Positions 1 to 5,719 of a stretch of DNA of 6,378 bases are shown piece after piece. The notes under the pieces are model-generated. The model ran no database searches and had not been told where the DNA came from. It worked only from the letters and a program-made list of their open reading frames with translations. How positions within the stretch are numbered: position 1 is the first letter of the stretch; the number at the start of each line of letters is the position of its first letter. The DNA is from Chitinophagaceae bacterium (GTDB lineage Bacteria > Bacteroidota > Bacteroidia > Chitinophagales > Chitinophagaceae), in the NCBI GenBank assembly GCA_947468255.1, contig CANIMM010000190.1, positions 1 to 6,378 on the forward strand. Direction: 5' to 3'. The position numbers and the translations under genes were made by a program.

Positions 1-69
1 AGATTAAAATAATGCCTAGGCAATACTATTTATTTCAGTTATCCGTTCAATGAATATAAATCAGCATCC

Positions 70-207
70 ATGTCTACAAAAACCAACAAGAAAAATGCTG
101 GCCCACTATTTCAATTAGTAAAAAACTGGTTCAACAAACTTTTTCAATCCCCGGATATTTACCCCGTCCGATACTACAAAAAAGGGAAACGTTTTCGCCG
201 TTACTAA
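70..207 (+). CDS. Small basic hypothetical protein (45 aa)
   Basis: This short ORF runs from ATG to TAA and encodes 45 residues. Its composition is striking: twelve Lys/Arg and one acidic residue (D29). The core at residues 12-26 (PLFQLVKNWFNKLFQ) looks like an amphipathic helix, and the C-terminal tail is rich in Tyr, Lys and Arg (RYYKKGKRFRRY). There is no signal peptide or hydrophobic membrane span. The frame stays open upstream to a stop at 10-12, but the ATG at 70 is the only in-frame ATG. No Shine-Dalgarno sequence is visible, as is usual in Bacteroidota. It lies on the same strand as the 489-1469 gene, about 280 bp upstream. I do not recognise the family. The non-random composition and clean start favour a real gene, possibly one that binds nucleic acid, ribosomes or membranes, but a chance ORF of this length cannot be excluded. 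Confidence 0.45.
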   Translation: MSTKTNKKNAGPLFQLVKNWFNKLFQSPDIYPVRYYKKGKRFRRY

Positions 208-229
208 TCAATAGTGTGCCTATTAGTAA
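201..229 (+). other. Inverted repeat over the stop codon of the 45-aa ORF
   Basis: TTACTAAT (201-208) and ATTAGTAA (222-229) form a perfect 8-bp inverted repeat around a 13-nt spacer. The left arm contains the TAA stop of the small ORF. A competing hairpin, AATAG (210-214) with CTATT (220-224), overlaps the right arm. The stem is AT-rich and no T-run follows, so it is a poor intrinsic terminator. It could protect a 3' end or be chance. Confidence 0.25.
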
Positions 230-488
230 AGCTCCTCCAGTTAAATTTTCACAATCGAATGTGTATCATTGAGTTGTTTTAAAAAACATTCCATTAATTA
301 CTTTTTTGCAAAATAAACCAGTTCATTGTAGCTACTAGAAAAGTTAAGGATTTCCCAATTAAATGATAGAAAAGGTTTCGCTGATATAAAGTTTGCAAAA
401 GCGAAAAATAAACAATGGCACGGTTTTGGGAATATTATTTTCGGCGCCAGGGAATTTTACAACCATTCAATAATTAAAAAATACGATC
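208..488. other. Intergenic region upstream of the coiled-coil gene
   Basis: I see no convincing gene in these 281 bp. ATG-initiated frames on the plus strand are very short; the longest noticed is 20 codons at 415-477. The region should carry the promoter of the 489 gene, but I found no clean Bacteroidota -33/-7 pair (TTTG with TAnnTTTG). The nearest -7-like string is TATTTTCG at 436-443, one mismatch from consensus, without a properly spaced TTTG. It contains two copies of the palindromic core TTTGCAAA (305-312 and 392-399) and a 7-bp inverted repeat (376-406). Confidence 0.5.
376..406. repeat. Inverted repeat TTTCGCT/AGCGAAA enclosing a TTTGCAAA palindrome
   Basis: TTTCGCT at 376-382 is the exact reverse complement of AGCGAAA at 400-406. 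The 17-nt spacer contains the palindrome TTTGCAAA (392-399). It lies about 80-110 bp before the 489 start codon, a plausible place for an operator or a 5' leader hairpin. There is no family-level evidence for a regulator, and a 7-bp stem in AT-rich DNA can arise by chance. Confidence 0.2.
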
Positions 489-1469
489 ATGAATAATACA
501 GATAATTTTTCGCCAAAGGGTATGCAAAAAAATTCGACTGCAATCAACTATAAAAACATGCTTATAGCAATTTTAGCAGTCGGCATTATATTGTTGGGAG
601 GCTATTTACTATTTGATAAAAATAAATCAAGTGCATTTATCCATCAACAGGCTACCCAGATAACAAAAGTAAATGAAGAGAAAAGTGATATTCAAAAAAG
701 CTTCGACGCATCGCTTGCCAGACTCGACTCGATGTCTACTGTCAATGCTAGCTTGGGCAGTAAGCTCTCTGAGAGAAATGGTGAAATTGCTAAAGTAAAA
801 TTAGCCATCAGAAGTATATTGAATAAAAGAAATGCTAGTGCCAGTGAACTTTCCAAAGCAAAATTATTAATTGCTTCGCTAAATGGAAAGATAGAAAGTT
901 TGCAAGCAGAAGTGGTTCGGTTAGCAAAAGAAAATGATAACCTATCTAACGAAAAGGCCTTGTTAACAATGGAAAAAGAAAGGTTAACAACAGAACTTTC
1001 TAGTACCACGAATGTAAAACAGGAGCTCGAAAAGAAAGTAGAAATAGCAGCCACGTTGAATGCTTCGAATATTCAGATTACTCCTGTAAACATCAAAAAA
1101 AATGGGAAAGAAAAAATATCTACCGTTGCAAAAAGGATAGACAAACTGGTGATTAGTTTTGATGTGGATAACCGAATCGCTTCAGCTGGCACCACAGATG
1201 TGTATGTTTTAGTAATTGACCCCGATGGAAAACCATTAACACTTAACGGCCAAGGTTCCGGAACTTTTAACACCAGAATGGAGGGGTATAAATCTTTTAC
1301 TGCCAAAGTACCTGTTGAAGTAGAAACTGCCAAAAAGAAAAATGTAGAATTTGCATTTAAGCCGGATACAAATTTTCAACAGGGAAATTATACCATACAG
1401 ATTTATCAAAATGGATTTATGATTGGTGAAGGAACCCAATCGCTTAAGAAAGGTGGCTTATTCAGTTAA
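489..1469 (+). CDS. Membrane-anchored coiled-coil protein with beta-rich C-terminal domain
   Basis: The product has 326 residues. A polar N-terminus of about 22 residues precedes one hydrophobic span at about 23-42 (IAILAVGIILLGGYLLF), followed by D-K-N-K. It has no Cys lipobox and no clear signal-peptidase site, so it is probably a signal anchor with the C-terminal bulk in the periplasm. Residues about 55-190 are rich in Lys, Glu, Leu, Ser and Asn with heptad-like spacing, typical of a long coiled coil. Residues about 195-326 look like a beta-sandwich (KLVISFDVDNRI, TDVYVLVIDPDGKPLT, GNYTIQIYQNGFMIGEG). Such proteins are common in Bacteroidota and are often mislabelled SMC-like because of the coil. 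No catalytic motif is evident, so an envelope or scaffolding role is only an inference. The start lacks a Shine-Dalgarno; the leader is A-rich. The gene appears monocistronic and ends in a strong terminator. Confidence 0.9.
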   Translation: MNNTDNFSPKGMQKNSTAINYKNMLIAILAVGIILLGGYLLFDKNKSSAFIHQQATQITKVNEEKSDIQKSFDASLARLDSMSTVNASLGSKLSERNGEIAKVKLAIRSILNKRNASASELSKAKLLIASLNGKIESLQAEVVRLAKENDNLSNEKALLTMEKERLTTELSSTTNVKQELEKKVEIAATLNASNIQITPVNIKKNGKEKISTVAKRIDKLVISFDVDNRIASAGTTDVYVLVIDPDGKPLTLNGQGSGTFNTRMEGYKSFTAKVPVEVETAKKKNVEFAFKPDTNFQQGNYTIQIYQNGFMIGEGTQSLKKGGLFS

Positions 1470-1501
1470 TTAATTACCATCAAGCTTGTTCCATTTTTAT
1501 C

Positions 1502-1537
1502 AGAAGCTGTCTGGGAAATTTCCAGGTGGCTTCTTTT
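1502..1537 (+). terminator. Intrinsic terminator after the coiled-coil gene
   Basis: AGAAGC-TGT-CTGG (1502-1514) pairs with CCAG-GTG-GCTTCT (1522-1534). In RNA the three central pairs are G-U wobbles (U-G, G-U, U-G), giving a continuous stem of about 13 bp with a further G-U possible at the loop. The 7-nt loop is GAAATTT. On the plus strand TTTT and AATTATAT follow at once. On the minus strand the stem is followed by GATAAAAATGG, with no T-run, so the terminator is directional for the plus-strand gene ending 33 bp upstream. Confidence 0.85.
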
Positions 1538-1598
1538 AATTATATCAATTGGCTGTATTTTTTTTCTTTATCCTTTCCCCCGTGTGCAAATGCTGATG

Positions 1599-2027
1599 CT
1601 ATTTTATCAATAATTTATAGAGCCGCTCAATTTCAGATTTTTCTACCGTTGAAATAGCTTCATTATTGTCATGCTTTGCTTTAATGAAGCACACCATTTT
1701 GTGCTGAGGATATTTTGACAAAATATCATTGACCCTTTTTTCTAGCAAATCGTCTTTTAATATTTGAGGTGCCGCTACAGGCATCGGGGACTTATATCGA
1801 TTGGGCTTCTTTAAAATGATTGCTTCCAGTGTAGCTAATTTTCCGGGCGAAAGCGATGGCACATTGGTTGCCTTTTGGTATAAGCCTTCGAGTTGCTTTT
1901 TGCTAAGGCTTCCCCTTTCTTGATACTGAAATAAAAGACTTTCTACAAAGTTAGAAGTTGGATAAGCTGCTAGTGATTCTTTCAGCACATCCATTATTAT
2001 ATCCAAACCTGGTTTAATTTTATTCAT
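1599..2027 (-). CDS. Hypothetical protein with an internal helical duplication (142 aa)
   Basis: I do not recognise this family with confidence. The 142-residue protein is soluble, basic and predicted largely helical, with no signal peptide or membrane span. It contains two related segments. Residues 15-53 hold YP (22-23), then SLLFQYQERGSLSKKQLEGLY (30-50). Residues 99-140 hold YP (106-107), then a similar stretch ending EIERLYKLL, with about three extra residues. Between them is PGKLATLEAIILKKP (61-75) and a Pro-rich linker. The string SLLxQxxxRGSLSxKQ recalls short helical modules that I associate from memory with phage or DNA-processing proteins; this is weak. The start at M1 lies 35 bp after the PLP-enzyme stop on the same strand; M12 is an alternative. 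It is probably co-transcribed with that enzyme, without an obvious functional link. The purine-rich DNA after its stop shows no terminator hairpin. Confidence 0.8.
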   Translation of the reverse strand: MNKIKPGLDIIMDVLKESLAAYPTSNFVESLLFQYQERGSLSKKQLEGLYQKATNVPSLSPGKLATLEAIILKKPNRYKSPMPVAAPQILKDDLLEKRVNDILSKYPQHKMVCFIKAKHDNNEAISTVEKSEIERLYKLLIK

Positions 2028-2062
2028 GTCTACAATTAATACATTTTTAGGCTATTGTTTAC

Positions 2063-3418
2063 TTACAATTTGGGCAAGCTTTCAAAGGCATTCTTCAAAG
2101 CAATAATGATTGAATCACAATGATCTTTTGTGATCGTCAAAGCTGGCCTTATGGTGATAACATTGCCTTCAATCAATTTAAATGCAATACCCTCTTTCAT
2201 ACAATGATACATGATTGCTTCCGCTTCTCTACAAGCTCTTTCTTTGGTAATAGGATCCTTTACCAAGTCTATTCCTATGTGCAATCCCTTTCCTGCTACA
2301 TTTCCAATCAACGGATAGGTTTCTTGTAAGGCAAGCAATTGATCCATCAAATAGCTGCCTACATTGGCTGCATTTTCCACCAATCCATGTTCTTCTATAT
2401 AATCAATGGTAGCCTTCCCTGCAGCCGAACAGAGCGGGTTTTTTTCGTGGGTAAAATGGCCAATTGACCGATGCTGCAACACATTGTATTTTTCCTTGGT
2501 AACAATGCCTGCAAATGGCATCAGTCCTCCGCCAAGGGATTTACCAAGCACTAATATATCTGGCGTTACAAAATGCTCGCAGGCAAATAATTTTCCTGTT
2601 CTGCCAAAGCCCTCAATGATTTCATCAAAAATCAATAACATGCCATATTGTTTGCACAATTCCTGTACGCTTATCCAATAATTTTTGGAAGGCACTACGG
2701 GTGTTGCCGAAATTGGTTCGCCGATAATAGCAGCCATATCTGGATTACGCTGCAAAATAATTTTCAACTGTCGCAAGTATGCTTCGTCAATCGCGGCTTC
2801 ATCTTTCCATCCCCAAGGATTTCGATAATAGTTGGGAAACTCTACATGAAATGCTCCTGGCACCATCGGACCATGTCCGGTAGTAAAATGTTCCTCTCCC
2901 CCAACACTTGCAGCCTGAAAACCTGTGCCATGGTAGGCATCCCAGTAAGAAAGTGTTTTCCATTTACCGGTAATATGTTTGGCTAGCATGATTGCCATTT
3001 CAATGGCCTCCGAACCACCGGGACAAAAAAGTACCCGATCTAATCCTTCGGGTGTTACTTCCACTAATTTTTTAGCAAGTTGTACAGCGGGAATGTTGGT
3101 ATACCGTCGAGGGGTAAACGCAAGAGATTGCTGCAGTTGTTCAATCACTGCTTTAATCACCGCTGGATTGCTGAAACCTGCACTATGTACACCATTGCCG
3201 TGTAGATCGAGGTATTGTTTTCCATTTAAATCATAAATATAGGGGCCTTCCGTTTTGCCCAATACATTCATCACGGGAGTACTAAGTGCTTGATGCAAAA
3301 AATATTTTGCATCCTCCGCTATCCAATGCTTTGTTGGGTCATCTAACTGTTCGAAATATTCCTTTCGCAATTCGCTTGCATTGATATCCCCTTGCTCCAG
3401 TGAAATTGGTTGGTCCAT
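2063..3418 (-). CDS. Class III PLP-dependent aminotransferase-fold enzyme, PbfA-like
   Basis: At 451 residues this is a full-length fold-type I, class III PLP enzyme. PGGSEA (133-138) is the cofactor-phosphate loop. YHG (162-164) supplies the ring-stacking aromatic. GEP (233-235) and FDEIIEGFGRTG (264-275) follow, with D265 expected to bind the pyridine nitrogen. K293 in LGKSLGGG is the Schiff-base lysine. T323 in HFTHEKNP occupies the place of the usual T-F/Y-G-G-N-P segment. The N-terminal FLHQALSTPVMNVL (40-53), DLHGNGVH (71-78), TPRRYTN (102-108) and THEKNP resemble, from memory, the PbfA group, which releases ammonia from (R)-1-hydroxy-2-aminoethylphosphonate to give phosphonoacetaldehyde. 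No phosphonate genes are visible nearby, so an ordinary omega-amino-acid transaminase or another PLP lyase remains possible. It is cytoplasmic. Its ATG lies 17 bp beyond an 11-bp hairpin. Confidence 0.9.
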   Translation of the reverse strand: MDQPISLEQGDINASELRKEYFEQLDDPTKHWIAEDAKYFLHQALSTPVMNVLGKTEGPYIYDLNGKQYLDLHGNGVHSAGFSNPAVIKAVIEQLQQSLAFTPRRYTNIPAVQLAKKLVEVTPEGLDRVLFCPGGSEAIEMAIMLAKHITGKWKTLSYWDAYHGTGFQAASVGGEEHFTTGHGPMVPGAFHVEFPNYYRNPWGWKDEAAIDEAYLRQLKIILQRNPDMAAIIGEPISATPVVPSKNYWISVQELCKQYGMLLIFDEIIEGFGRTGKLFACEHFVTPDILVLGKSLGGGLMPFAGIVTKEKYNVLQHRSIGHFTHEKNPLCSAAGKATIDYIEEHGLVENAANVGSYLMDQLLALQETYPLIGNVAGKGLHIGIDLVKDPITKERACREAEAIMYHCMKEGIAFKLIEGNVITIRPALTITKDHCDSIIIALKNAFESLPKL

Positions 3419-3435
3419 TGATGTAAATAATTAAG

Positions 3436-3461
3436 AGTGGAAGCTGTAAGCAGCTTCCACT
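3436..3461 (-). terminator. Perfect 11-bp hairpin just upstream of the PLP-enzyme start
   Basis: AGTGGAAGCTG (3436-3446) and CAGCTTCCACT (3451-3461) pair perfectly around a 4-nt loop. On the minus strand, the transcription direction here, the stem is followed by CTTAATTATTT, which is T-rich but interrupted. It could be an intrinsic terminator for the PF06439 gene or a leader hairpin controlling the PLP-enzyme gene, whose ATG is only 17 bp further on. In the plus direction it is followed by AGAATTTTC, which is also a weak tail. Confidence 0.6.
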
Positions 3462-3481
3462 AGAATTTTCGTTGCTTATTC

Positions 3482-3508
3482 AACTATATTGATCGCCCCG
3501 ATATAGTT
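3482..3508 (-). other. Hairpin abutting the stop codon of the PF06439 gene
   Basis: AACTATAT (3482-3489) and ATATAGTT (3501-3508) form an 8-bp inverted repeat with an 11-nt loop. On the minus strand the loop region (ATCGGGGCGAT) can form a competing small ATCG/CGAT stem. The first base of the repeat on the minus strand is the T of the TAA stop. No T-run follows, so 3'-end protection or part of a tandem terminator is likelier than a stand-alone terminator. Confidence 0.4.
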
Positions 3509-5631
3509 TATATTTTTTTAACCCGAATATTTCTAAATCGCATCACATCTCCATGACCCAAGTAACCAATATGACCGGTGGTTCTTTTCAATCCCGGATG
3601 CTCCTTGTGATCTGCAGTTCCTTTCAAGGAAGGTTCTTTAATATCGCCATCCAGAATGACGGTTCCGTTTAAAGTCACTTTTATCTTGGTTCCCTTTACT
3701 ACTACTTCTTCCTGATTCCATTCACCGGTGGGTAATAGGTAGCCTCTTTTTGCAGGAATCACACCATACACTGAACCGTGGTATTGGTAGGGTTGAAGAT
3801 CCTTATAGATTGCCGCCTCATTATCCAGAATTTGTAATTCCATTCCTACATAAGCTGCATCACCACTCAATGGCGCACGGATACCCAGTCCATTATTTGA
3901 TCCAGGGGTAAGTTGAAATTCAAAGCGATATTCAAAATTCGCATACTCCTCTTTAGTATACAGATTTCCATGGCCTATATCGGGATGCACTACCATAACA
4001 CCTTCCTCCACCTGATACCCTTCTGTATTGCCCATCCACTGATCCATATTAGTTCCGTCAAAAAGCATGGTAAAGCCTTCCTTTTTTTCCGCCTCACTCA
4101 AAATGGAAATAGTATTGGTTGAAATTTCTTTCAGATAAATATTTCGATAAGCTACATAAGTACCATGTGCCTGCAATTCAATTTGCTCCTTGGCAAAGAT
4201 GGGTAAATTCCGATCCCAATAATTTTCAAGAATCGTATTGTCGGTTACCAATACGCCATTGAGGTATACAGTAACTTTTTCGCCCTTCATAATGATATGG
4301 AATGTATTCCATTGGCCAATTGGATTATCAGCTACCACTAGAGGCTTGCTTTGATTTTTTTGGTTATTATACAGACCGCCCGAACCCACCTGGGCACCTA
4401 CTTCTCTTCTACTGGTATCCCAAATCTGAACCTGCGGACTACCCCGTAAATAAATTCCTGCATCTCCTTTTTCCGTAATTTTCCAGTCTACATACATTTC
4501 AAAATCACCGTATTGCTTTTCGGTAGCCAAGTTGTCGCCATGGCCGGTAAAAATGAGCAATCCATCTTTTACAATCCAATCACCATTGGTTTTTTCGTTA
4601 GCGAGTTTTTGTGCATTTTGTAATTCGGCAGCCGACATTTTAGATCTGGTAACCGGATTACCTACAAGGGCTTTCCAACCCTCAAGATCCTTGCCATTAA
4701 AGATGGATGCAAATCCATTATCGTAAGGCATCAAAGCAAGATGCGCTTTCAGTAATGGAACTAAAAAGGCACTATCAGCTCCTTTAATAAGGGGCAGGGT
4801 TTGCTCCAATACTTCCCGTACCGCCTTTCCGCGGATATTCTTATCGGCAAGTGCCATACGCGCAATAATTAATGCCGCCTCCTCTTGTACAGCTGGATCA
4901 CTCAAAGAACGCCCCACCATCATCAATGCATTAAAACCGGGGATATGAGCGGCAGCAGAAAGAATATGTTGCTTCTTTAAAGGATTGGGAGAAGCAGCCA
5001 GTTGATCCTGCAGCTGAAGTAATTGCTGCACATCATTTTGAATTATTTTTTTTGCAATAGGTGCTGACTTTATTTCGGGCAACACAAAGTTCACATTATC
5101 CAGGGCTGCCTGGATATGTTTACGAGCGGGTTCACCCGCCTTTTTCAAAGAATTATTTAGTGCCGCAATAGAGGCTTCAGAATGAATGATGGCGAGTGCC
5201 CTTGCAGCATTGCCTACAAAAGTTTCATCTGCCAAAAGCTTCGACAAAGTTTTTACCGCAGCATCATCCCCTAGATATGCTAAATGTTGTATGATCAAGT
5301 CGCGACCATAAAATGATTTCACATATTTGAGAGCGGAAGAAAGCGTAGTAGCCGTGGATGATTTTAGTTTGGCATCCAATCCAACAGCATGAACGTATGC
5401 ACTCAAAGCAAGGCTAGGTTTTAACCTTAGTGAATCAGTGTCATCAAGCTGCGAGAGTAGCTTTTTCCAGTCGCCACTAGTCCAGGATTGCATGGAATTC
5501 AATGAAGCATTGGCATCGGCCACATGCTGATAAGGAAAAGACTGGATTGTATTATTTACGGCATCCGTTTGTGCAGAAAGTTTCACAAAAGAAACCACTA
5601 AGAAAACGAGAATGAAATGTATTTTTTTCAT
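3508..5631 (-). CDS. Secreted protein: helical repeats plus two PF06439 (DUF1080) domains
   Basis: The 707-residue product has a signal peptide (MKK, hydrophobic IHFILVFLVVSFV, then LSA|Q cleaved after residue 20) and no lipobox Cys, so it should be periplasmic or exported. Residues about 40-300 are helical with HEAT-like character (for example 111-165). Two PF06439 jelly-roll domains follow at about 305-505 and 518-707. They share F-N/D-G openings (FNGKDLEGW, FDGTNMDQW), an Arg strand (R396, R585), VQIWD/LQILD, G-Q/E-W (439-441, 636-638), a YLNG/TLNG hairpin and a terminal HG...RNI. Domain 1 also has the insert VGNPVTRSKMSAAEL (323-337) and ELQAHG, replaced by GYLGHG in domain 2. PF06439 is named 3-keto-disaccharide hydrolase; known members cleave 3-keto-glycosides. 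The Gfo/Idh/MocA gene 88 bp upstream fits that role. Which domain is catalytic is not evident. The leader is A-rich without a Shine-Dalgarno. Confidence 0.93.
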   Translation of the reverse strand: MKKIHFILVFLVVSFVKLSAQTDAVNNTIQSFPYQHVADANASLNSMQSWTSGDWKKLLSQLDDTDSLRLKPSLALSAYVHAVGLDAKLKSSTATTLSSALKYVKSFYGRDLIIQHLAYLGDDAAVKTLSKLLADETFVGNAARALAIIHSEASIAALNNSLKKAGEPARKHIQAALDNVNFVLPEIKSAPIAKKIIQNDVQQLLQLQDQLAASPNPLKKQHILSAAAHIPGFNALMMVGRSLSDPAVQEEAALIIARMALADKNIRGKAVREVLEQTLPLIKGADSAFLVPLLKAHLALMPYDNGFASIFNGKDLEGWKALVGNPVTRSKMSAAELQNAQKLANEKTNGDWIVKDGLLIFTGHGDNLATEKQYGDFEMYVDWKITEKGDAGIYLRGSPQVQIWDTSRREVGAQVGSGGLYNNQKNQSKPLVVADNPIGQWNTFHIIMKGEKVTVYLNGVLVTDNTILENYWDRNLPIFAKEQIELQAHGTYVAYRNIYLKEISTNTISILSEAEKKEGFTMLFDGTNMDQWMGNTEGYQVEEGVMVVHPDIGHGNLYTKEEYANFEYRFEFQLTPGSNNGLGIRAPLSGDAAYVGMELQILDNEAAIYKDLQPYQYHGSVYGVIPAKRGYLLPTGEWNQEEVVVKGTKIKVTLNGTVILDGDIKEPSLKGTADHKEHPGLKRTTGHIGYLGHGDVMRFRNIRVKKI

Positions 5632-5719
5632 TGGTTGATTTTTATTTTTTTATTACATGAATGAGGATCGCTGTTGCATTTATTTTGATGTGAAACTATC
5701 CTGTCATTCTTTATTTACA

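Noticed and set aside
1..53. Possible 3' end of an upstream plus-strand gene, either frame 3 to the TGA at 51-53 or frame 1 to the TAA at 10-12
   Set aside because: Only 3 to 17 codons are visible, with nothing recognisable and no way to choose the frame.
436..443. TATTTTCG as a -7 promoter element for the 489 gene
   Set aside because: It has one mismatch from TAnnTTTG and no TTTG at the proper distance upstream; such strings are frequent in AT-rich DNA.
415..477. 20-codon plus-strand ORF starting ATG GCA CGG, ending 11 bp before the 489 start; possible leader peptide
   Set aside because: Too short to distinguish from chance; no codon pattern, ribosome site or attenuator structure supports it.
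692..1439. Three minus-strand ORFs of 67-120 codons opposite the coiled-coil gene
   Set aside because: They are antisense shadows of a well-supported gene, rich in Ser, Phe and Leu as expected from antisense of a Lys/Glu/Ser-rich coil, and resemble no family.
2120..3236. Plus-strand ORFs opposite the PLP-enzyme gene
   Set aside because: They overlap a full-length enzyme with intact motifs and have no recognisable domain or start context.
3436..3508. Known riboswitch or CRISPR-like repeat in the hairpin gap
   Set aside because: The two hairpins differ in sequence, there are no repeated units or spacers, and no known aptamer core is recognisable.
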